Positions 57,068-64,000 of a stretch of 64,000 nucleotides of DNA are shown here, in pieces. The DNA is from Lichenifustis flavocetrariae (GTDB lineage: Bacteria > Pseudomonadota > Alphaproteobacteria > Rhizobiales > Beijerinckiaceae), in the NCBI RefSeq assembly GCF_026130545.1, contig NZ_JAMOIM010000015.1, positions 1 through 64,000 on the forward strand, given 5' to 3'. The notes beneath the pieces are model-generated. The model worked only from the letters and a program-made list of their open reading frames with translations. It searched no databases and was not told the origin of the DNA. The stretch's first letter is position 1, and each line of letters opens with the position of its first letter. The position numbers and the translations under genes were made by a program.

Positions 57068-58639
57068 ATGGCCAATGTCGACCGCCGGACCTTGTGTGCG
57101 GGCCTTGCCGCGGGAGCGGCATCCATGGTGATCCCGGTGGGGGGCCACGCGCAGCAAGTCTCCGGGCAGCCTGTCGCCCATTTCGGCTTCGACGATGTGG
57201 TGAAACGCGCCCGCGACCTCGCCAGCGCGCCTTTCGAGGCGAGCCCGCCGCCGCTGCCCGACGTGCTGGCGAAACTCAGTTTCGATGCTTGGCGGGACAT
57301 TCGATTCCGCCGCGACAAGGCCTTTCTGGGCAGCGGCGGTGGACCGTTCCGGCTGGAGATGTTCCATCTTGGCCATCTCTACCCGCAGCCCGTCACGGTC
57401 AATATCGTGCGCGAGGGTCTCGCGACGCCTGTCCCGTATTCTTCGGCGCTGTTCGATTACGGTCGCACCAAGGTCGAGCAGCCGCTTCCGGTCAACCTGG
57501 GATTTGCGGGATTCCGGCTCCTCTATCCGCTGAACCGTCCTGACGTGCTCGACGAGGTCGTGGCCTTCCTGGGCGCCAGCTACTTCCGCTTTCTCGGTAG
57601 AGACCAACGCTATGGCATCTCGGCGCGTGGCCTCGCGGTCGGGACCGGATTGCCCGACGAGGAATTTCCGCTCTATCGCGAGGTCTGGATCGAGACTCCG
57701 GACGCCAATGCCGACCGCGTGACCATCTATGCGCTGCTCGACGGCGCCGCCGCCACAGGGGCCTATCGCTTCGACCTTTATCCAGGCGTCGACAGCGTCA
57801 TGGAAGTGAGCTTGACCCTGTACCCACGGCGCTCCGGCTCGAAGCTCGGCTTCGCACCTCTCACTTCGATGTTCTTCACCAGCCAGAACGACAGGCGCAT
57901 CAAGGGCGACTTCCGCCCCGAACTGCATGATTCGGACGGGCTGCTGCTTCATTCGAGCACCGGCGAGTGGATTTGGCGCCCCTTGCGCAATCCGGAGGCC
58001 ATGGAGACCTCCGTGTTCCTCGACAAGGCGGTGCAGGGCTTCGGCCTGCTGCAACGTGACCGGACCTTCGAGGATTACCAGGATCTCGATCTCGCCTATG
58101 AGCTGCGGCCAAGCTACTGGGTCGAGGCCAAGACGGGCTGGGGCGAGGGTCGGGTCGAACTCGTCGAATTGCCGACCCCGGACGAAACAAACGACAATAT
58201 CGTGGCCTTCTGGGTGCCGAACGAAACGGTCGAGGCGGGTCGCCCCATCACGCTCTCCTATACGATCACGGCGAGCCTCAATCTGTCGCGCCTCTCGCCC
58301 GGCGGACGCGTGGCCCGAACCTTCCAGACCTTGGCCCGCTCGCTCGGCTCAGATGAGGTTGTGGCCCCCGGGTCGCGCCGGTTCCTGATCGATTTCACGG
58401 GCGGCGATCTCGCTTATTTCGTGCCGGACCCGTCGCTGGTCAGCGTGGTCCCGACATCGACCAACGGCACCATCACCCGCTCGTTCCTGGTGCCCAATCC
58501 GCATATCGATGGGTTTAGGGCCGCCATCGACATCGAATTGCCACCCGGCCAGTCCACGGATCTGCGGGCCTTCCTGAAATCAGGCAATCGCGCGTTGACC
58601 GAAACTTGGACCTTCCCGTGGAAAGCGCCAACCGCCTGA
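57068..58639 (+). CDS. opgG: Periplasmic glucan biosynthesis protein OpgG/MdoG
   Basis: A 523-residue exported protein of the OpgG/OpgD family, which branch or shape periplasmic osmoregulated glucans. An N-terminal twin-arginine signal (VDRRTLCAGLAAGAASM) suggests Tat export, as for OpgD. The mature part has family blocks FGFDDVVKRARDLA, FRLEMFHLG, FRFLGRDQRYGISARGLA and YRFDLYPG. The glucosyltransferase OpgH is not in the window. Start ATG 57068 fits the signal. The GNAT and ATP-grasp genes follow in the same direction. Confidence 0.94.
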   Translation: MANVDRRTLCAGLAAGAASMVIPVGGHAQQVSGQPVAHFGFDDVVKRARDLASAPFEASPPPLPDVLAKLSFDAWRDIRFRRDKAFLGSGGGPFRLEMFHLGHLYPQPVTVNIVREGLATPVPYSSALFDYGRTKVEQPLPVNLGFAGFRLLYPLNRPDVLDEVVAFLGASYFRFLGRDQRYGISARGLAVGTGLPDEEFPLYREVWIETPDANADRVTIYALLDGAAATGAYRFDLYPGVDSVMEVSLTLYPRRSGSKLGFAPLTSMFFTSQNDRRIKGDFRPELHDSDGLLLHSSTGEWIWRPLRNPEAMETSVFLDKAVQGFGLLQRDRTFEDYQDLDLAYELRPSYWVEAKTGWGEGRVELVELPTPDETNDNIVAFWVPNETVEAGRPITLSYTITASLNLSRLSPGGRVARTFQTLARSLGSDEVVAPGSRRFLIDFTGGDLAYFVPDPSLVSVVPTSTNGTITRSFLVPNPHIDGFRAAIDIELPPGQSTDLRAFLKSGNRALTETWTFPWKAPTA

Positions 58640-58694
58640 TTTTCGTGCCCGAGCCCGCGCTCTGAACGTGGTGTCTCCGGCCGCTCCACGATCG

Positions 58695-59183
58695 ATGGCC
58701 GGCGCGGCCCGCATCCGCGCCGCGACCCTGGCCGACCTCGATGCGGTCGAGGCGCTGGAAACGACCGTGTTCCACAGCGACCAATTGTCCCGCCGCAGCC
58801 TGCGCTACTACATCGGGACGCCGACGGCGCGATTTCTGGTGCTCGAAGCGACCGGCGCCATCGTGGGTGATGCAATCCTGGCCTTCCGCCGCGGGTCCAG
58901 GTTGGCGCGCCTCTATTCGATTGCCATCCACCCGGATCAGGCCGGTCGCGGCCATGGCGGGCGCCTTCTCGCCGCCTGCGAGGCCGCCGCGGCCGAGCAT
59001 AGCCGCACGATAATGCGCCTCGAAGTGCGCGCCGACAATCAACCTGCGATCCAGCTCTATCGCAAGGCGGGCTACCACGAGTTCGGGCACTACCCGGATT
59101 ATTACGAAGACGGCACGGCAGCCTTGCGGTTCGAGAAAGAGATCGCACCTCCGGGCGGCCGTAGCAGCGAGCGGACGCCATGA
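58695..59183 (+). CDS. GNAT N-acetyltransferase (RimI-like)
   Basis: A 162-residue acetyl-CoA-dependent transferase. The start IRAATLADLDAVEALE and the CoA loop HPDQAGRGHGGRLL (about residues 79-92) are clear, followed by LEVRADNQPAIQLYRKAGY, the usual end of RimI-like enzymes. Substrate: an amino group, perhaps on the product of the partner ATP-grasp. ATG 58695 is used; GTG at 58668 would add nine residues. Its stop overlaps the ATP-grasp start as ATGA, so they are made together. opgG ends upstream. Confidence 0.88.
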   Translation: MAGAARIRAATLADLDAVEALETTVFHSDQLSRRSLRYYIGTPTARFLVLEATGAIVGDAILAFRRGSRLARLYSIAIHPDQAGRGHGGRLLAACEAAAAEHSRTIMRLEVRADNQPAIQLYRKAGYHEFGHYPDYYEDGTAALRFEKEIAPPGGRSSERTP

Positions 59184-60646
59184 CGGATTGGGTGATCCTG
59201 GTCGACCAGGAACGGGATTTCCCCAATGCCGATACCCCTCACAAGGTGATTACCACTCGGGACTATCTGGCTCGCCCAAAGCTCTTTTCGGGCGCGAGCC
59301 GTGCCAAGGTCGTCAACCTGTCCCGGTCCTATGATTATCAGAGCAGCGGCTACTACGCTTCTCTGCTTGCCGAGGCGCGGGGTCACCGGATCATCCCGAC
59401 CGTCGAGACCATGCTGGAGCTGCGCGAGCGCAAGCTCTACGAGCACGCGCTGCCCGAATTGGAGCATGCGCTCGCGCGCTGCGCCCAGAAGGCCAAAGCG
59501 CATGACGACAAGGATTTCGAACTCCTTTGCTGCTTCGGCGCCGCCCAGGACACACGCTTCGAAGCGTTTGGCCGCCTGCTGTTCGACTGGTTTCGTTGCC
59601 CGGCTCTCCGCATTTCGGTGACGGTGGGCGAGCGCTGGCGGATCGAGCGCATCCGCCCGTGCCCGTTGCAAAAGCTTCAGCCGCGCGAACTCCGGTTTTT
59701 CAGAGACGCATTGGAACAGCACACGCAGCGGAGTTGGCGAGGCCCGAAGGCACGCCCGGTCGCCAAATATTCGATCGCGGTGCTGCACGACCCCCACGAG
59801 AAGATGCCGCCCTCCTCGCCCGAGACTTTGCGCCATCTCGCCCGGATCGGCGAGAAGATGGCGGTGGCCATCGAGCCGATCACCAAGAAGCAGCTCGCCG
59901 AACTGGCGGAGTTCGACGCCTTGTTCATCCGGGCCACGACCTCGATCGACGATTACACCTACCGGTTTGCACGCCGGGCGCTGCAGGAAGGCATGCCGGT
60001 GATCGACGACCCCGTCTCGATGATCCGCTGCACCAACAAGGTCTACCTGCACGAGTTGCTGCAGGGAAAAGGCATTCCGGTGCCGCCCACCGTGATGCTC
60101 GCCGACGACGAAGACCTCGACCGCGCCGAAGCGATGCTTGGCTGGCCCATGGTGGTCAAGGACCCGGACGGCTCCTTCTCGAGAGGTGTGCACAAGGTCG
60201 CGGATCGCGCCGCCCTGAGAGCGCTGACCGGCAGGCTCTTCGAGGATACCGATCTGCTGCTCGCGCAAAAATACATGCCGACGGCTTTCGACTGGCGCCT
60301 CGGCGTGCTCGACGGCGAACCCCTGTTTCTCTGCCAGTACCACATGGCCAAGGGGCATTGGCAGATCATCAAGCATGGCGAGAACGGGGCCGCCCGGGAG
60401 GGAAGCCACACGACGGTGGCGATCGCCGATGCCCCGCCGGCCGTGCTGCAGACCGGGCTCGCGGCCGCCCGCGCGATCGGCAGTGGCCTTTATGGCGTCG
60501 ACCTCAAGGAGACCCCCGAGGGCGGTGTCGTGGTGATCGAAATCAACGACAACCCGAACCTCGACCATGGCGTGGAGGATCAAGTCGGCAAGGATGAGAT
60601 CTGGACCAAGCTCCTCGGCTGGTTCATCACGCGGATCGATCGCTGA
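59180..60646 (+). CDS. RimK-like ATP-grasp ligase with N-terminal RLAN-type domain
   Basis: A 488-residue protein. The N-terminal half (from DWVILVDQERDFPNADTPHK) matches what I know of the RLAN domain that precedes some RimK-like ligases, and the C-terminal half is an ATP-grasp: WPMVVKDPDGSFSRGV, QKYMPTAFDWRLGVLDG and the Mg site EINDNPN (residues 454-460). Enzymes of this fold join a carboxylate to an amine using ATP, for example peptide or amino-acid additions to proteins or small molecules. The tight ATGA overlap with the GNAT gene implies a common pathway. The substrate is unknown; RLAN-RimK-GNAT linkage has been noted in comparative studies of amidoligases. Confidence 0.85.
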   Translation: MTDWVILVDQERDFPNADTPHKVITTRDYLARPKLFSGASRAKVVNLSRSYDYQSSGYYASLLAEARGHRIIPTVETMLELRERKLYEHALPELEHALARCAQKAKAHDDKDFELLCCFGAAQDTRFEAFGRLLFDWFRCPALRISVTVGERWRIERIRPCPLQKLQPRELRFFRDALEQHTQRSWRGPKARPVAKYSIAVLHDPHEKMPPSSPETLRHLARIGEKMAVAIEPITKKQLAELAEFDALFIRATTSIDDYTYRFARRALQEGMPVIDDPVSMIRCTNKVYLHELLQGKGIPVPPTVMLADDEDLDRAEAMLGWPMVVKDPDGSFSRGVHKVADRAALRALTGRLFEDTDLLLAQKYMPTAFDWRLGVLDGEPLFLCQYHMAKGHWQIIKHGENGAAREGSHTTVAIADAPPAVLQTGLAAARAIGSGLYGVDLKETPEGGVVVIEINDNPNLDHGVEDQVGKDEIWTKLLGWFITRIDR

Positions 60647-60886
60647 AGGACCGGGATCTCAGTCCTGGAGTGAAGGAACTCAAGCGACCGGTGACGATAA
60701 CGGCATAGGCCGGAGAGACCTCTCCGCGGCGGTGTTCCCGATTCCTTCGACGTGGATCGCGGTCGGAGCCCGTTGATCCAACCACCAACCTCGTCTTGCC
60801 CGCCCGCGATCGAGCTCGCTTTCTTTTTGTGCCCATCCTGTGCAAAGAACCGTGCCGACGCGTGTCGCACTCGCCCAAGAGGGTCC

Positions 60887-61615
60887 ATGACCGAAGCATC
60901 GCAAGCCGGAATGTACAAGCGTGTCATGGTCAAGCTGTCCGGGGAGGCGCTGACCGGGCCCGACGACCATGGATTGCACGCGCCGACGCTGAGCAGAATC
61001 GCCGCAGACCTCGTCGACGCGGCGAAGCTCGGAACCGAGATCGCCGTCGCGGTGGGGGGCGGTAATTTCTTTCGCGGCATGCAGGGCGCCGATAAGGGGA
61101 TCGAGCGGGCGCGGGCCGACTCGATCGGCATGTTGGCCACGGTCATGAACGCGCTTGCGATCGAGGCGGCGGTGGAGGCCGAAGGTCATGCGGCCCGGGC
61201 GCTCTCGGCGATCCCGATGCCGTCGCTCTGCCAACCCTATTCACGGCAGGCGGCGCTGCATCATCTTGCCAAGGGGCGGATCTGCATCCTGGCCGGGGGC
61301 ACCGGCAATCCGTTCTTCACCACGGATACCGGCGCCGTGCTTCGCGGCGCGGAACTGTCGGCCGACGTGGTCATGAAGGCGACGCAGGTGGATGGCGTCT
61401 ACACGGCCGATCCCAAGCGCGATCCGCAAGCCCAATGGCTGGCTCGACTGACCCACGACGAGGCGATCGAGCGGCGCATTGCCGTGATGGATACGGCGGC
61501 GTTCGCTCTCGCTCGAGAGAACAGCATTCCCATCATGGTGTTCTCCATCGGCGAGACGGGTGCGATCACCCGAGCGTTGACCGGACAGGGCCGTTACACG
61601 CTCGTGACCCCCTGA
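60887..61615 (+). CDS. pyrH: Uridylate kinase
   Basis: A 242-residue bacterial UMP kinase, which makes UDP from UMP and is allosterically controlled by GTP and UTP. Blocks: MVKLSGEAL at the N-terminus, AVGGGNFFRG, and GGTGNPFFTTDTGA. ATG 60887 has AAGAGGG just upstream; the frame extends further back but is not family-like. It starts the pyrH-frr-uppS-cdsA set, separated from rpsB-tsf here. 240 nt upstream are free of genes. Confidence 0.96.
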   Translation: MTEASQAGMYKRVMVKLSGEALTGPDDHGLHAPTLSRIAADLVDAAKLGTEIAVAVGGGNFFRGMQGADKGIERARADSIGMLATVMNALAIEAAVEAEGHAARALSAIPMPSLCQPYSRQAALHHLAKGRICILAGGTGNPFFTTDTGAVLRGAELSADVVMKATQVDGVYTADPKRDPQAQWLARLTHDEAIERRIAVMDTAAFALARENSIPIMVFSIGETGAITRALTGQGRYTLVTP

Positions 61616-61760
61616 TGAGCCGCTTTTCATCGACAGACGGACCCGATTCGTGCGTAATGGATCGGGCCAAGCAGTCGCGGGCGTTGTCGTCGCACGATCG
61701 GCCCCTGTCTGAGGGCGGTGCGGCAGGATTTCATGTCAAGCAATCGACGAGTCAACAACT

Positions 61761-62321
61761 TTGAGCGCGCAATTCGACACCAATGACCTCAAGCGCCGCA
61801 TGCAGGGCGCTATTCTGTCGCTCCGGCATGAACTGGCCGGGCTACGGACCGGGCGTGCCAGCGCCAATCTGGTCGAACCCGTTCAGGTGCATGCCTACGG
61901 CCAGTCCATGCCACTGAACCAGGTGGCCACCATCAGCGTGCCCGAGGCCCGGACCTTAGCGGTTCAGGTGTGGGACAAGAGCATGGTCAACGCCGTCGAC
62001 AAGGCGATTCGTGACTCGAACCTCGGGCTCAGTCCCGTTGTCGAGGGGCAGATCCTGCGCATTCGCATCCCCGAGCTCAACGAGCAGCGCCGCAAGGAGA
62101 TGGTGAAGGTCGCCCACAAATACGGGGAGGAGGCACGCGTGGCGGTGCGTCACGTCCGTCGCGACGGTATCGACCAGCTGAAGAAATCGCTCAAGGACAA
62201 GCTCCTTGCCGAAGATGAAGAGAAGCGACTTCAGACCGAGGTGCAGAAGGCAACCGACGCTGCCGTCGGCGAGGTCGATCAGCTGATCGCGTCGAAGGAA
62301 AAAGAAATCATGCAGGTTTAG
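61761..62321 (+). CDS. frr: Ribosome recycling factor
   Basis: A 186-residue factor that, with EF-G, splits post-termination ribosomes. Blocks: [48 protein letters not shown], and [26 protein letters not shown]. The only family-consistent start is TTG at 61761, with a weak GACGAG site, so translation may be inefficient; the next in-frame ATG is inside the domain. It follows pyrH by 145 nt. Confidence 0.95.
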   Translation: MSAQFDTNDLKRRMQGAILSLRHELAGLRTGRASANLVEPVQVHAYGQSMPLNQVATISVPEARTLAVQVWDKSMVNAVDKAIRDSNLGLSPVVEGQILRIRIPELNEQRRKEMVKVAHKYGEEARVAVRHVRRDGIDQLKKSLKDKLLAEDEEKRLQTEVQKATDAAVGEVDQLIASKEKEIMQV

Positions 62322-62337
62322 AGCTGTCGCGACTGGC

Positions 62338-63126
62338 ATGACGGATGTGGGACAGATGACCGATCTCGATCACGCGACGCCGAATGATCGGCCGGCCGTA
62401 CCGGCGCACGTTGGCATCATCATGGATGGCAACGGGCGTTGGGCCGCGGCGCGCGGGCTCCCACGCATCGAAGGGCATCGGCGCGGCGTCGAGGCCCTGC
62501 GGCGGACCATACGGGCGGCGATCGAGCTCAACATCCGCTACCTGACCGTCTACAGCTTCTCGACCGAAAACTGGAGCAGGCCGGCCGCAGAGGTCGCGGA
62601 CCTCATGTTCCTCATCAAACGCTTCATCCGCAACGATTTGGCGGAACTCCATCAACACGACGTGCGCGTGAAGATCATCGGGACCCGCGACGGTCTGAAG
62701 CCCGACATCGTCGGGATGCTCGACGAGGCCCAGGACCTGACACACCGCAACCGGGGTCTGACCCTCGTGGTGGCCTTCAACTACGGCGGCCGGCAGGAAC
62801 TTGCCGCAGCGGTCCGCCGGATCGCCGAGCGGGTTTTGGCGGGTGAACTCGCCCCTCACTCCATCTCGACAGAGACGGTTGCGGACCACCTCGACACTGC
62901 CGGTATTCCCGACCCGGACCTGATCATCCGAACCTCCGGGGAGCAGCGCCTGTCGAATTTCCTCATGTGGCAGACCGCCTATGCGGAATTCGTCTTCCAG
63001 CCGGGTCACTGGCCGGATTTCGACCGCTGTGCGCTCGAATCGGCCTTGGCCGCCTATATGGGACGCGAACGCCGCTTTGGCGGAACGACGGCCGAGGGAC
63101 CCCTGAAGGTGAAAACGGCCCTATGA
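62338..63126 (+). CDS. uppS: Undecaprenyl diphosphate synthase
   Basis: A 262-residue cis-prenyltransferase building the C55 lipid carrier for peptidoglycan and O-antigen. The catalytic Asp is in [15 protein letters not shown], followed by [10 protein letters not shown], and the C-terminal block [15 protein letters not shown]. The N-terminus is extended by about 25 polar residues. It is 16 nt after frr, and its stop overlaps cdsA as ATGA. Confidence 0.96.
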   Translation: MTDVGQMTDLDHATPNDRPAVPAHVGIIMDGNGRWAAARGLPRIEGHRRGVEALRRTIRAAIELNIRYLTVYSFSTENWSRPAAEVADLMFLIKRFIRNDLAELHQHDVRVKIIGTRDGLKPDIVGMLDEAQDLTHRNRGLTLVVAFNYGGRQELAAAVRRIAERVLAGELAPHSISTETVADHLDTAGIPDPDLIIRTSGEQRLSNFLMWQTAYAEFVFQPGHWPDFDRCALESALAAYMGRERRFGGTTAEGPLKVKTAL

Positions 63127-63995
63127 CCGGGCCCACGGGTCCAATAGAGGCACCTGCGGCGAGTTTTAAGGGTGAGCGACGTCGGCGGGTCGATCTGTCC
63201 GATCTCGTACCGCGGGTTCTGTCCGGCATTGTCCTCGTCGGTGTCGCGGCCGGAACGGCTCTGGCCGGTGGCCCGTCCTTTGCCCTCCTGTGGTGGCTCG
63301 CCGCCCTTGCGATCCACTGGGAGTGGCAGCGTCTGCTTTGTGCGGGCCGTGACGCGGGCCGGCTGATCGCTGGTGCGGCAGCCATCACGATCGCGGTTCT
63401 TGCCAATCTTTCCGGACACGACGTCTGGACCTTGCCGGTGCTGATTGCCGGCGCCCTGGCGACGGGTCTTCTCGGGCGGAATCTGCCCCTTACAAGCGGC
63501 GCGGGCGTGGTCTACGCAGGTCTTCTCCCGCTTGCGCTGTTGAACCTGCGCAATTCGGACAGTCGGGGACTTGAGGCCGTGCTGTGGCTCTTCGCTGTGG
63601 TGTGGGGCACCGACATCATGGCCTATTTCGGCGGTCGCCTGATCGGTGGCCCCAAGCTTTGGCGCCGCGTCTCGCCGTCGAAGACGTGGTCGGGATTCCT
63701 GGTCGGCATCGGATCTGGATCGCTGGCGGGCCTCGCGGTCTCGACCGGATGGGGGGCGCATTGGCCTCTCCTTCCGCTTGGTCTTCTCGCCGGGATCGTG
63801 GCCCAAGCCGGCGATCTCTTCGAATCCTCGCTCAAGCGGCGCTTCGGGGTGAAGGATTCGAGTTGGTTGATTCCGGGGCACGGTGGCGTCATGGACAGGC
63901 TTGACGGATTTCTGGCGGCGGCGGTGTTTGGTGCTGGCTTTGGCCTGCTGCGAGAGGGTGTGCACGCGTCGGCGGCCGGTCTGATGACCTGGTAG
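63123..63995 (+). CDS. cdsA: Phosphatidate cytidylyltransferase
   Basis: A 290-residue integral membrane enzyme making CDP-diacylglycerol, the precursor that pgsA (20 kb) uses. The C-terminal signature [21 protein letters not shown] is complete, with the preceding DLFES. About eight hydrophobic helices. ATG 63123 overlaps the uppS stop. The window ends five nucleotides after the stop; dxr and rseP commonly follow in this order. Confidence 0.95.
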   Translation: MTGPTGPIEAPAASFKGERRRRVDLSDLVPRVLSGIVLVGVAAGTALAGGPSFALLWWLAALAIHWEWQRLLCAGRDAGRLIAGAAAITIAVLANLSGHDVWTLPVLIAGALATGLLGRNLPLTSGAGVVYAGLLPLALLNLRNSDSRGLEAVLWLFAVVWGTDIMAYFGGRLIGGPKLWRRVSPSKTWSGFLVGIGSGSLAGLAVSTGWGAHWPLLPLGLLAGIVAQAGDLFESSLKRRFGVKDSSWLIPGHGGVMDRLDGFLAAAVFGAGFGLLREGVHASAAGLMTW

Positions 63996-64000
63996 AACAA

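Overview
The window is GC-rich chromosomal DNA from an alphaproteobacterium, most likely of the order Hyphomicrobiales (Rhizobiales). The evidence is gene content and order: uvrC-pgsA-moaD-moaE in one block, an NADP malic enzyme fused to a phosphotransacetylase-like domain near mutS, a ribosomal protein S2 with a long C-terminal helix-hairpin-helix-like extension, and rpsB-tsf, pyrH-frr-uppS-cdsA at the right end. The genus cannot be fixed from sequence alone. I see no rRNA, tRNA, CRISPR array, integrase or intact insertion sequence. The only mobile DNA is a decayed IS630-type transposase at the left edge.

Layout. 0.4-3.9 kb: IS630 remnant, then three genes for Tad-pilus-like envelope proteins (two TadE-like, one TadG-like with a von Willebrand A domain). 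3.9-12.8 kb: hrpB, kup, an FMN reductase, UDP-glucose dehydrogenase and malic enzyme. 12.9-16.6 kb: a VPLPA-CTERM surface protein, a LuxR-type response regulator and a hybrid histidine kinase, lying between malic enzyme and mutS. 16.6-26.2 kb: mutS, moaE, moaD, pgsA, uvrC, a chemoreceptor and a methyltransferase. 26.3-31.7 kb: an XRE regulator, a phosphoesterase, a glutathione transferase and a two-subunit molybdenum hydroxylase. 32-34.7 kb: GDP-L-fucose synthesis (gmd, fcl) followed by two small envelope proteins. 35-46.2 kb: aqpZ, a HerA-like ATPase, a HEPN-like unknown divergent from a HigA-type antitoxin, a secreted Asp-box protein, an MFS exporter, a 53-residue membrane protein, an asparagine synthetase, a membrane PilZ protein and a trypsin-like protease. 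46.4-54 kb: accessory redox and efflux genes, each beside its likely regulator (OYE/HxlR, SDR/TetR, MarR-hydrolase-membrane protein-DHA2 exporter), plus an aldo/keto reductase remnant and an aminoglycoside-phosphotransferase-like kinase. 54.3-64 kb: rpsB-tsf, then opgG with a GNAT/ATP-grasp pair, then pyrH-frr-uppS-cdsA.

Connections. Molybdopterin synthase (moaD/moaE) could supply the cofactor of the molybdenum hydroxylase at 29-31.7 kb. ugd, gmd, fcl, opgG, uppS, pgsA and cdsA serve the cell envelope and its polysaccharides and lipids. The regulators at 47.6, 49.3 and 54 kb each have a divergent or co-transcribed target, and two of them have a clear DNA dyad at the expected position.

Most novel material: the GNAT plus RimK-like ATP-grasp pair inserted with opgG into the usual rpsB-tsf-pyrH-frr order; the HEPN-like gene divergent from an orphan HigA; the VPLPA-CTERM/two-component module; and a hairpin that covers the ribosome-binding site of the chemoreceptor. 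No proven new system can be claimed from sequence alone.
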